A stretch of 64,000 bases of DNA from contig NBBA01000005.1 of assembly GCA_002794785.1 (NCBI GenBank), forward strand, positions 434,001 to 498,000, in the 5' to 3' direction. Position 1 is the first letter of the stretch; every line of letters starts with the position of its first letter. The notes beneath the pieces are model-generated. The model saw nothing but the letters and a program-made list of their open reading frames with translations. It made no database searches and was not told the origin of the DNA. This document shows positions 34,731-46,299 of this stretch, one piece after another. The position numbers and the translations under genes were made by a program. The stretch comes from Coniferiporia sulphurascens (Eukaryota > Basidiomycota > Agaricomycetes > Hymenochaetales > Hymenochaetaceae).

Positions 34731-36259
34731 CCCTAGACCTAGACAGCTAGTCTTCATCGTCAAAGGTCCAAAGAGATAAGTACTTATTTTTCCAAGTCCG
34801 CAGAACCCTGAATCGTGATTAATATTCATGATGAGGTGTCCTCCCTACCCCTATATGTATCCTCAGTCAGATTCCTCACCCACTCGCGTTTCCGTATACA
34901 TTCCGCATCCGTGCATCCGCATTCCGCACATCCGCGCCCGTGTCCGCCTCCTCACCCGTATCCGAGTTTCGCATCGATAGCCCAGTCGTTACCATTACCA
35001 ATACCACAGCCATAGCCATAGTTATAACCTTCATTTTTTTTTCCCACTTTCCGTTTTCCGGTTTTGTTTCTTCCAGAGGTGGGGGCGCAGACAAAGACAG
35101 AGCCGGGTCAGAAGTCGAGGGCCAGGGGCGCATGCACACGTAGAGAAAAATAAAAGCGTAAAAAAGCTGTCATGTACGGGTCGGGTCGGTACGTACGTAC
35201 ATACATACGTGTGTGTGTGTGGTTGTGCATATAGTGAGGTGAACGGGTGCGAACTTCGTGCGAGGGGTGTGAGTTGCGGGACTGAGAAAGCGAAAGGGGC
35301 AAGGTAAAGCAACGGAGAAAAAAAAGAACCGTGTCGTGAGGGTAGTTACCATAAATACATGCCAAAATGCGTGAATGGAGATGGAGACATTAATGGACAG
35401 ACGGGGACGAGGTGCCGGGAGCAGAACGCGAAACTAATACGAGTCGGAAGGTGGGAGCAGATACACCGGGCCGAGGACGAGACGGAGGCGGAAGAGGGCT
35501 AATGCAACAGACAAACAAACACGAAAATTAATAGTAGTGCAGCCAGGCAGCGGGGAAGCGGGGTACAGCAATACTTTGAGGATGGGATGAGGATAAGAGA
35601 GGGAGGATGAGACGGGGTCGAGCGCTGGAAAATTGGTGACGGCGCATAGGTTGGTTTTCGTTTGAGACACGATTCGGTTTTTCGATCGTGGAGGATGAAG
35701 GATGAAAGAAGGCTGTAGAGTAAACGGATTGAAGGTAGGGAGAAAAACGGTACGACACGACGGGCATTCGCGCATCTGCGTTGCCATGCGCGTGTGCGCA
35801 CTTCGAAAAATATAAAGGAACAGAATAGAAAAGCAAAAACAAAAGAAATAATGCAGAGGAACGTGGGCGGGTCGAGACGGGTTGAGGATGAAGGAACGAT
35901 ACGCGACGACAGACGTTGCATATGACAGCGAATATAGCTTCTGGGAGTACCCGGACTTCAAGGCCGTCTTGTATGCACGGCCTCGGAGCGCGCGTGTTCT
36001 GCGCGCTCCGTGCCGGATCATCGTCTTCAGATCGTGAGATCGTGGGAAGGGGGAAGAAGCGCGAACAGGGACAACACCGAGGAGAAAGGAGAGCGGAGGA
36101 AGGCTGGAAGGGAAAAGAGGGAGGAGGAAGAACAGCGATCAGTGGACCAGACAACACAGGAGATGATACACGCATGATTGAGCCCAACGCCCGCCCCGCC
36201 AACTCGCGCGCCTACGCGCCACATCATACCCAAACCTGGCACCGACACCGGCGCTAAAG

Positions 36260-37562
36260 CTACCCGCCTTGATGCCGCCCGTCATCAGCGTGCATGACGA
36301 CATCCCCATCCATTTGCATTTGCATTCCCTCCATGTCATCGTCAACGTCGTTGTCATCAGCACATCCACCTGGCAGCGTTGCGCGCATGTCATGCTCCGC
36401 ATCCAACTCGAGTGGCGGCGTCTGCTGCGCGTACGCATACGGTGGTACGTAGTACGTCGGCTCTGGCTGGTCGCCCGACGAAGGAGAGTAGCCTGGTGGG
36501 ATTTGTAGATGCAGCATCTGCATGTGTGGGAGTCCAGCGTATTCAAGGTGTTGATGTGAAGGTCCAGATGCGGGGTTCATGAAGTCTGCGGGCGATGGCT
36601 CTCCTGGTAGCGGTACCTGTGACTGCTGCATCGGCGGGGGCAACTCTTCCCAGACAGGCGCGACTGTGCCTTCAGGCCACGTCCCGTCGCGCAGCCAGCC
36701 GGCCTGGAGAATCTTTAGCTGTATCAGGGGGAAGATGCGCGCACGAGGGACGCGAAGAGAAGAGGAAGATAAAGAACACGGTTAGCTCTATGACACTCTT
36801 ATACAAAAGGCAAGCGAAGAAGACGCACCACAATACTAAGGGGTAGGCGCTTGCGCAATTGGTTCCCGCCAACAAGACCCTTCCAGACGTTCTTGAGCCC
36901 CGCGCGCCAGACTTCGTCACTTTCGACGGCGCCGGGCTGGTTGAGCAATGCCTCGAGCTTGATGCGCGAGAGCGAGGGCGAGACAGGCATGGGTGGCTCG
37001 GGGGGCTCGGCCAACCACAGCGCGCGGCGCGCGTCGAAGTACGATAATCCGGGTTCCGGCAGCGCGCTGTGGTGCGCTGCCATGAGGGTCTCGAAATGCG
37101 AGACGACATTGGGTGGCGGGGACTGGGAGTGGGAGTGCGGCTGCGGTTGTACGGGCGGAGGCGAGGCGTCGGAGAGCGGCTTTTGACAGGTGAGGTTGAT
37201 GTCAGCGGCGGTGCTGATGCTGGTGCGGCTTGTGCTACTGCCGCCGGACGGGATGGAGGAGGGGGTGTTGCTGCTGCTGTTGCTGTTACTGTCGTCGCCG
37301 GTAGGCGACACGGCGCCACGACGAACGTCTTCATACTGGGCTGTGACGCGGAGAGAGGAAAGGGACAGCATCTGAGTGTCAGTGGAAAATACGAAAAAGG
37401 GGGGAAAGAAGAAAAGCAAGTACCAGAGCGAGAACCAAAGCCAGCAGAGGGAGGGTGATAGGCGCGGGATGAGTGAGAGGGGATGGGGTGGTTGTGCCTG
37501 TACGGGGCCTCAGCAGCGACGTAGGGACTAGAGAGGTAGACCGGGGGGAGCTTTGACGCCAT
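36260..37562 (-). CDS. Conserved protein of unknown function, disordered N- and C-terminal parts
   Basis: Start at ATG 37562 (MASKLPPVYLSSPYVAAEAP). A first exon ends near 37420 and a second carries QYEDVRRGAVSPTGDD, long Ser/Asn/Pro-rich stretches, and the most ordered segment: GLSYFDARRALWLAEPPEPP, SLSRIKLEALLNQPGAVESD and EVWRAGLKNVWKGLVGGNQL, then RKRLPLSIV. An intron of about 110 nt follows, and the third exon begins LKILQAGWLRDGTWPEGTVA, then a Pro/Gln/Met-rich tail with an acidic patch (ADDNDVDDDMEGMQMQMD) and stop at 36262-36260. Splice signals and the amphipathic central block make it a real gene. I do not know its function; a regulatory or adaptor role is only suggested by the disorder. 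Confidence 0.75.
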
Positions 37563-39422
37563 GAACACATGAGGGAGGGGACCGTCTACGCCGAGGGACA
37601 GGACGGAGGGACAGCGAGCTAGTGCTGGTGGTTGAGGAAGAAGAGGATGTTGTACGAGGGAGAGAGGAGAGGGGGTGGATTTGCACTAGTTAAGAGGCTC
37701 CAATAAGTAAGAGAGTTCTAATAAAGTGCTGGGGGTGTGGCAGACGGCGGAAGTGCAGGAAAGAGAGGGAGGAGTGGAGAGTCTTTGTCATACAGGGACG
37801 GGTGGCCTTTGGTATGCGCGTCGGTGCGCGGCTGCTCGCCAACATCGATTGCGCCCCGCCAGCTGACCTCCGCTGTGATGACTCATACGTGATTCACCAC
37901 TCTCATTCATCTCGTCTTCAGCTTCATTTCCCCATACAGCCCCAGTCCCACCTCTCGCCTGTGGTCGTACGTCCCAGCACAAGCAGCAGCGCACGCAGGT
38001 AAGCACGGCCGCAGAAGTCGGACGGATCCCACTCCATCGCGATCTATACTCTCATTCTATTGCTTGCTTCGGCCTCTCTCTCTCGCTGATCACCGCGACG
38101 ATCGGTTCAAGCGGCGCGCAAAACTCCTTCTCTTCTCGGTCACAGCTTCAGCCCTCGCCACATGTCCATATCCATATCCATATCCAATTTAATTTCCTCC
38201 ATTTAACATTTAATTCCATTCCCGCTCTTCGCGCGATCGCCATGATCAGCAGGCGCAGCCATGGGACTCCTGCCTTTCCATTCGGTTTCTTATCACCTGC
38301 TCCCGTCTATCTCAACACTCCAACACCCTCTTATCGGCTAGCATACGCGACCCCCTCGCCTTGTCTTACCCTACCCAAAAAACCCGACAGCTCGGCCGGC
38401 GGCGCGCAGATCCCGAGTTCGGGTCCATTGAGCGGCAGCTTCCGGGATCCTGTGCGCCGGCTCGCGGAAACCCTTCCAAATTAGGCTATACTGCCGGCCG
38501 GCCCCTCCATTAATTCCCCATTTCCCACTTTTGCTCCCCAGTCACGCCTGCCAGTTCGGATGACTAAAAGCGGATTGCCCGCACGCCCGATCGTACTCCC
38601 AGATCGGTCCTAGCGCTAACGTACACCACTCGTCAACTCCCGCAAAATGCGAGAACTCTATCAGTGCCGCCGTGGCCCGTAGCCACACCCGCACCCGCTT
38701 CTTTTCATTCCACGAGTACTCCAATTCATTCGCCCGATATACCTACTTTACTAATTATACACCACGCAGCACCCCATACCCCCCGTGCCTTCTCTCTTCT
38801 CGTTACCTTGTCCAGGAACGTCCTCACGCGCACTGCGGGCTCGGAACTCGAGGCAGCACACAGACAGACAGGCGAGGCAAGGCAAATCACAAAGTTAATC
38901 GCCCTTCTCGTGTCTCCCGTGCTTGTACTTGTACTTGTGCTTCGCTAGCATATTAAATCAATGTGGGCGAGGCAACCCAAAGTATCAACAGCAGTGAATG
39001 CACGGGTGCCGTCGTAACCGTAACCCGCGTGCGCGAATGTCGGATTGTCGGATTTCGGACGGTAAACTCAGCACCACCCGCAGATGCCGACGCAGCTCTT
39101 TCGGTTCGTCCCCTTGCCGAAACCGAAAGCCAACTCTTTCCCCCCCGTCCCGCGCGAGCACGGCAGCCGGTCAACACGGTACCCCGGTCCGGCCCGGCCG
39201 AATCCGCACGATCGAATCGAATCAAATCGACGCGTTTCTCCCGCCCCTCGCTCCCTTGGCGCCTTAAACGGCAAGCTTCTCTCCGCTATTTATTGAGTTC
39301 TCACATTACTGAGTTCTACGTTCTGTTGTTCTGTCGTCTGGGTTCGGTGTTTCTGCGATCTAACGGCGACGGGCTGCCAAGTCAAGGCTATTATTGCTGC
39401 TACTAGTAAATAGAACCATAAT

Positions 39423-39460
39423 GCTTGTGTTTGTGTTCGTGCTTGTGCTTGTGCTTGTGC
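39423..39460 (+). repeat. TTGTGC hexanucleotide repeat
   Basis: About six imperfect copies of CTTGTG/TTTGTG. Confidence 0.8.
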
Positions 39461-41605
39461 CGGCGAAGGACGAAGGACGAAGCGCGCTGTTGATTGAACA
39501 CCTACATGAGTTGCCCTCCCCGGTTTGTTAGCAATACCATATTGTGCTCCATTTCGATCAAACACAAAACGCGAATGCGAATATCAATCCGAATATCAAT
39601 ATCAACATCGATGCCAAATATTAACCTTACTAGTACTAACGCCCTATACAGTCTATGCCACGTAGTGTAACATGAATTACCCCCGGCTCCGGGGGCCGGG
39701 ACGTGTCCTCCACCCCCCGAGTCCAAGTCGATTTGTTCATGTTTATGCGGAGCGGATATTCGAGATGAATTTATAAGTTTATACATAATTCTACCCCCGA
39801 GTCAGTAGTCGTCAATATTTATTGCACCTCTACGCGCTTTAAGCCCGCAATCCAGCATCAAAATTCAAGGAAACTCTATTATTCGAGAGAAATGTGAATG
39901 GTAATGAATCTCGCGATGCGTGCCAGTGCTGGTCCATTTTGGATTTGGATTTGGATTTGCATAAAAACAAGAGTATTTGTTTTCCATCATTGTATTAGAG
40001 GACAGGTTGAATTTATGATAATAGTATCAAATACGTATATACCACGTCAACTTCGGGCCTCCTCTCTCCCTCCCCTCACCCCCCGCGCGGAAGTCGAAGT
40101 TCAGACCTGCCCTTTTAATCCAACATGCGCATGTTCTTCGTTTTCCTATTCAGGTTATTATTTTGTGAGCCCGCCCAAATAACATTACGTAATGTTCAAT
40201 TACTGAGATATGCCCTTGGCAGCCTGAGGATTCAGCTACTACCCTCCTAGATAAGCTTGGACTCGACAACTTACTCAGGCTTGACGTGAACAGTCGGCGA
40301 CTCAGCGGAAGAAATCAGATATGACGGTATGACTCATTGGTGCTAATTTAGCGAACCGCTCCCGAGGGGGTGACGCAAGCAGTGAGCACGCAAGGCGCCT
40401 CGAAGACTATACTGTATGAATGTATGTATTACATCTATTTCGCTTGTTTGCTTCGTCCGGTGTCTGATGTCTGGTGTTTGATGCTTAGAGTTCAGCAACG
40501 TGCCCGCGGGTTTGAGCGGTTGATCTGCGTTATTCATACTACTGTAATAATTGCTAGCGCTAAAAGTTCCCTAGTTCCCGAGTTCCCAGGTTCCCAAGTT
40601 CCGAACTTGAAGTTGAACTTGAAATACAACGTATACCCGGAAAGACGCGATCGTCACCATCCGCTTCGTTCGGCGGTAATTTGAGCTTCAAGTTCGCTCG
40701 GCGGTGATTTGAGCGGTGGTTTGGGATGCTAATTGTACTACTATTAGCGTGGAAGTGAACTTGAATGATGCTTTCAAATACGGTCCAGGAAGGTGATCTC
40801 AGGCTTGCGCGACGGTGACGATTTGGAAGAAATCAAATAGTACCGACAGGTAACTGAATCACTAGCAGCCTGAGGGCCGTTCCAACTTCTCGAGAGTGAG
40901 ATCTTGCCAAGTCTTGCCAGTGAATCTTGGCGCACGCAGTGCGCAGATACGACTTGGGGATCGTGATTACATTAATACTGTAGTATGTTCGCCGCGCCTG
41001 GGGTTGCTTCGCCTGGTACTATAAGATTGAGGTTTTCAGTATACCCGCCCCATCCCCGCTTGTCCAAATGATCGTCACGATTAGTACTATCATTGCTCTC
41101 GTATACCTCGATCAGCCCGGAAGTGGCTGAATAGATTTAGAGCGCAGCTTGAGCGAGCTTGGCTGCTGTTACTTGGACACGAACTTGAAGGAAGAATCGG
41201 ATACTACAAGCGAGTCAAGCTACAGTAAACACGAGCCTACGCTCAGGCTCCGAGTCGCCGCTGACGCACGTACCCACGTACGCAGGCACGAAGACGCGAT
41301 GATCGTCTGCTTCGTCCCCGTGTTAACTCAATTTCGTCGATGAGCTGTTCTCCGGTATATTTTCGTAGTACTGATGCTTCTACTACTACGAACTCAGGCT
41401 ACTAGCCACCGACCCGGAATCAGGTCCGAGTCGCGTCGCGTCGCGCTCATTCGAAGTATTTACCCGCCCACTCCCGCCTCCGCGCCACTGGCCAGCCACC
41501 ACCGTCACAGCTACGTACCCCGGTGCCGTACGCGTGCCGTACACTCTACTATTGATTAAGATCAGTATTCTAATACTAGCGTGAATGCACAAATGTGTTA
41601 TCGTA

Positions 41606-41676
41606 TCATCATACATCATACATCATACATCCGAATACCGAATACATCATGCATCATGCGTCCGAATACATCATAC
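41606..41676 (+). repeat. ATCATAC-type tandem repeat
   Basis: Three tandem CATCATA units followed by two variant units separated by CCGAATAC words. Confidence 0.75.
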
Positions 41677-44600
41677 CGAGCCTCGGGCCGGGGAGAGAAA
41701 GGTGGAAGAGTGAAAGAAGGCACAGCGCGCCTCGGGGCTTCGATTTTTTGGAAACCCGGACGCGCCGCGCGCCAGGACGGGAACGAGTTAAGCTTTGCGC
41801 TGGCGTCATCGAGAGGGCGGCCGGCAGATCCGACCCGTACAGGCAATGGTGTACCTAGTACTAGTGTGTGCAGCCTGGCTGTCCTGAGAACGCGTCTGAA
41901 ACCTTAGTCGGGCGTGTTTTTGCCATTAATATTGCTACCGTGTCGCTTAGCTTTCAATTGTTGCACTGCTAGGCGGATGATCTGCATGCGAGTCGGCCCG
42001 GTAGTTATTATTTGATGTCCGGTGCTGAATCGATAGTATCTCGTAAGGCTGGCCTAAGCCTGACGGGTGACGCAAACCCGTCCTTCCCCAAGTAGCACAG
42101 CACCGAAGTTCTCTGGCGTTCTCCAGTCCCCACCCGCAGGCCGGCAACGCCAGTCAATAGACGCCCAAGTCCAACGCAGAACAGGTACGTTCGTGTCACA
42201 TTAACCCGGGGCGTCGGCACCAGCGAAAGGAAACCGAGAAGCGCTGGTGGGTGGTAGTCCCGCGGAACGAAGAGCCTGAGGTAGAGCGTACGGGCAAAGG
42301 ATTAAGCAGCGAAGTTGGGAGGTTGGTGGTGGTATGGATGATCATGCGTGCCTTTGATTAGTGTTACCGTGTCATGTCTTCCATTCCCCACTTGCAGTGA
42401 CGGCAATGATGGACGTTCATTGAAATCACACCCGGGCACGTTCGTGTTATTTAAGGACGCGGGAAGTTTGAGTCTCCAGTAAGCAAGTAGCAGATCACAG
42501 AGATGAGGCAAGGAGCGCGACGATATTATTAATCAGTGCAGCCGGTTTAATTGGTGGATCGTGACGTGCAAGGCCTCAATTGATCTCACGGCTCGGGTTC
42601 GGGTGCCTCCTATCCCCGTTCGCACTTTGAGCCAGATGCACACTTTGGTGCAGCACGGGCACGCATTTGAAGTCAGGCGTGTACGGCAGCAAGGGACGTG
42701 TACGGGAGAAGCTTTGGTTAGCGAGCACTGGAGCGAAGCGACGAGACGGGGAGCGCGGTGCTCAGAATTAAGTGGCGAGGTGGAATGACCTGGCAGTGTG
42801 AGGGTGTGAGGATATCGATTTCGCGGGTTTATGGTGCTTGTCCGCGTTTCCTTTTCATAGTGGTAATCCATTTAAACGGTATCCTATCCCCTATCTTTGT
42901 CGTACTTCGATGCGCATGTTGACAGTGCCAGACGTCCTTCTTCCCAATTTCATAGGAGCATGTATAAAAGGCTCAGTACATGTAGTAACGAATTGAGGAC
43001 GTGCACACGACGTTCTAGTAAGCAGCCTGTAGAACAATGCGATGAGGGCGGCGGTGCGAAGGTTTGAGAACCGATTTACGGCTCGCACGTTTTCTATCAC
43101 TGTCGCACAGATGCCGGCGATACCGGGCAGCCAATGGTGTAGCACAGGCGTGCATATGAAGCTTGGCATGGAAGATAGCTTAGAATATGGCCGGAAAGAA
43201 AAATGGTCACTAGAGTAAAGCGAAAAGGCAGGGGGAGCGGCAGCAAGACGAAGTGGCAGAGCGAAATAACCTGGCGATACGAGGACATCAGCACCCGCGC
43301 GAGTTCATGATCATCATATACATACACCTGCCTTCGTTTCAAGACGGTAAGTCATTAAAAATAATGTCCCTCTACCTTCGCTCCAGTTTGACGTAGGATT
43401 CAAGAGTATCGGGAATCCTTCAAGCTCCATAGTCCCACGCGACAAGAGTAGTGGTATGTGTAAGGGATCTGACACCTGCAATAGCAAGGTAAGACTATAA
43501 ACACGATGCTCTGGTGAGTAATTTGAAGGCGACGAGCCAGGGAACACAACGAGTGAATTAGGGTGGTAAGCTGGGTAGGTCACCAGTTAGAGGACCGTAT
43601 ATGGACGCTTAACTCCCGACTTACATACATTGTCTAGGCATCTTTCATCCTTGTCGTACCTTGATTCAAGTACCCGGCCCGGAATTAGCGTATTAGACAC
43701 CTTGATGCAACACGTACGCGCCAGTGCCTTGAAGACACAGCAAGTACGGCAGCAAAGGGATGCAAAGCGCGAGGAAGCGACCGGCATGGCGACTCAGCCT
43801 CAAAGGGCACAGCTAAAGGTATGATTAAAGAGTCAGGCAATGTAACAATGTCAATCATTTCGGAAGCCATGAGACGCGTCTCTCTTCAACCAATGTACTT
43901 GCTACCTCCTTGCTACAGCCTAGCAACGCACGGACCGGCGACTTAGGACTCTAGAGCCTGTCGGCGCTCCGCAAGCATGTATCAAGGGACCAGCATATAC
44001 AGCAGCGAGACAGCAGCACGGAAGTGGGACGTCCTAGCAAGCAGTCAGTGTAGCGACGAGGCAAGGAGTAGGGGAATGGTAGAATGATCTCGCATCGAGG
44101 CAGGATAAGGTACGGCGATGCTGTGAGGGTCGCACCATCAGGCTCAGGAAAGAATGGGGTTCGCCATCTTCAACCAGCATGTTCCATGTATAAGAGACCT
44201 GGTATCCAAGCGACAATGCAGGCTCTAGCAAGCAGGTCAGCAAAACGATAAAGTAAGGAGCACTGCAAATGAGTTGAGATGAAGTAGAGGAAGAGATACA
44301 GATCACAGCGTCAAACTGCGTTCGCCTTCAATTCAGTATCACGGTACCTACCATCGTGTAAGGTCCCATTTACCCTCAGATAGAGTTTCCTATCCCACCA
44401 CACTTCAACACAAACACCAACATCAGTCGTTCTTCTATGCAAAAATGATGTGTATAAAAGACCTGGCGTATATATCAGTAAAATAAAGGCACGAATACAA
44501 GAAGCTCTAGTTAGTCATCGGCAAAACGGTGAGGCAAAGCGGGCGGGGAACGAATTAAACGGCAAAGGTGGGTAGGTCGGCGATACGATAGATTATACTA

Positions 44601-44688
44601 GTTTTGTGCAATGAGCGCGGAATGGGTGATGGAAGGAGTCCTTTTGGCTTTTTGATCTGTGTAGATAGTCGTTGATGAGATGTGGCGC

Positions 44689-46160
44689 TCATGCGCGCCT
44701 TTTAGACTTCCCGCGAAGCCTTCGGAGGCAATGCTCCAGAAACCCTTTGCACGTCTGTGCGGTCAGACGCGTGTCAACGACTTGTTTCCTACGGGCGAAA
44801 ATACAGTAAAAGACTACTCACGAAGAACACGCGTGCACCCTTTGAATAATGTCGGCGTTTGGCGCGAGTGCGCGCGTCCTCGCTCTGAGAATTCTCTGCT
44901 GCACAGTCACCATCCAGGTCGAAGTCGCTGATGTCCGTCAACGCGTCGTCGTCCACTGCATGCAGGCCAGCCTGCGCCGGACTAGTTTGGGTCGGCGTGG
45001 CGCTGTCGATGGGAGGCGCACCGAGCCGTGGATGCTGCAGTAAGTTTCAGTGAAGAAGTCCATCGTATACCAGGCGCGAACATACTCGAACGTCCGCCCC
45101 TTCCTGTGCCCGTCCATCCTTTTCTTCGTCCCGACGGTCCATTGTCGTCTGCCAGCAAAACCAGTACATCATTTGGCGAAAAGCAGAGTAGAAATTCAAA
45201 TAAATAGCGCACCATTGCCCAGTCGACCTGGCGCTCCTGCTGAGCCGGCACACCACGCGACTCGCAACCTGAGACGGCGTTTGTACACACGAGGCGTCGC
45301 CTAGTACGGGTGCGCGCGCCGTGTCGCAGGATGTGTCTGTTGACAATCAGACTGAACGATGGGTAGACCGCCCTCGGGCTTCTGTAAAATTTGGCGTACA
45401 CGACCATTGCTCGCCAGACGGGGGTGCACAAGTGGTTGAAGCGAGGAAAGGAGGATGTAACCGCCCAGCGAGGGGGCAGCATAGGAAATCCTCAGTCCCT
45501 GCCGCTGCATTGGAGTGCGCTCTAGAAGCGAAATGTTCTCGTAATTCCGCTCGAAGCAGCAGCCTTATTGATTGAGCGGACGCGGGCTCTATTTGGTGCT
45601 CTGGTCCCCGCCCGCACGTGCGTAACTGCATCGTATCGCACTCTCGATGGTAGCAATTTCTCTCGCAGACCGGAAATAATAGCCTGAATACCAGCCGTGC
45701 CGTCGACAGGACACGAACAGCACCTGATGAAGCCCATCCAACCAGAAGAACTTAGAAGGCCATGAATGGCCGTGAAGTAGGCGTGATCGTGGACTGCGGT
45801 GGTGAGACGGCCAACAGAGCTGGTACCCACATCCTCGACTTTCCCCCTACCGAGAAAGCAGGTACTTCCGTACGCTATGACGCCTCAGAAAGCTTTCTGC
45901 ATGCTGTACGTGCCGGTGAACAGTGCAGCGTGTCGGCAGGCCGCCCAGTGCTGTCGAACGCTGCTCTGGAGCCTGGATATGACATGCTCTTCGGTTTCTT
46001 CACCAGCCTGCACATTTTCCTCATAAAACCCTCTGTCCTCTCCTAGCTCTCCTGCATCCTGGATCATTCACAAGGCGCTGCCTGCTGACCTTGGGTGAAA
46101 AATCTTTGAGCGGCGCTCAGCGGGAGCGAAGCCAAGAATAATGTCCATATAAGGAAGTTT
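44689..46160 (-). CDS. Gene P of unit 3, unknown function
   Basis: Nearly identical to P of unit 1. It has QQERQVDWAM (45.22 kb), TTMDRRDEEKDGRAQEGAD (45.13 kb), an acidic exon with PIDSATPTQTSPAQAGL and AVDDDALTDISDFDLDGD, the basic AKRRHYSKGARVFF, a GTGAGT donor and a last exon ending KSKRRA with TGA at 44691-44689. Compared with unit 1 there is an 18-bp gap just after the acceptor of the acidic exon that keeps the frame. Most other differences are single bases. The 5' half is uncertain: the frame open in unit 1 at 22.7 kb is interrupted here near 46.06 kb. Confidence 0.5.
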
Positions 46161-46299
46161 GATGGTGAGTCGAGTCATCCTGTCATCTTATCCTAATAGC
46201 ACAGTCCGGCAGCGAGCCTTGCTTTAACCCACCATCACTAGCGGAAAACAGGCGTGTTTTCATGTTTTACCCAGAGTGATACCAAGATCAAGAAAGAAG

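Larger units (their letters stand above)
32681..36259. other. Gene-free, low-complexity intergenic region
   Basis: About 3.6 kb of strongly strand-biased DNA (pyrimidine-rich 32.4-33.3 kb, then the reverse bias at 35.3-36.2 kb) with many degenerate short tandem repeats. The long minus-strand frames at 35.4-36.2 kb are Ser/Pro/Arg-rich, overlap in three frames and show no motif, so I treat them as noncoding, partly the 3' flank of the gene at 36.26 kb. Confidence 0.55.
37563..43349. other. Long gene-free region with microsatellites
   Basis: About 5.8 kb with no ORF chain that can be supported. It contains TATCCA hexamers (38162-38186), TTGTGC hexamers (39423-39460), TTTGGA repeats (39937-39958) and an ATCATAC-type repeat (41606-41676). 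The left end should hold the promoter of the gene at 37.56 kb. It lies inside the segment bounded by the inverted Q/P units. Confidence 0.5.

Noticed and set aside
35434..36202. Overlapping long minus-strand ORFs of 140-224 codons
   Set aside because: They overlap in three frames, are low-complexity (Ser/Pro/Phe from pyrimidine-rich DNA) and show no motif; most likely noncoding.
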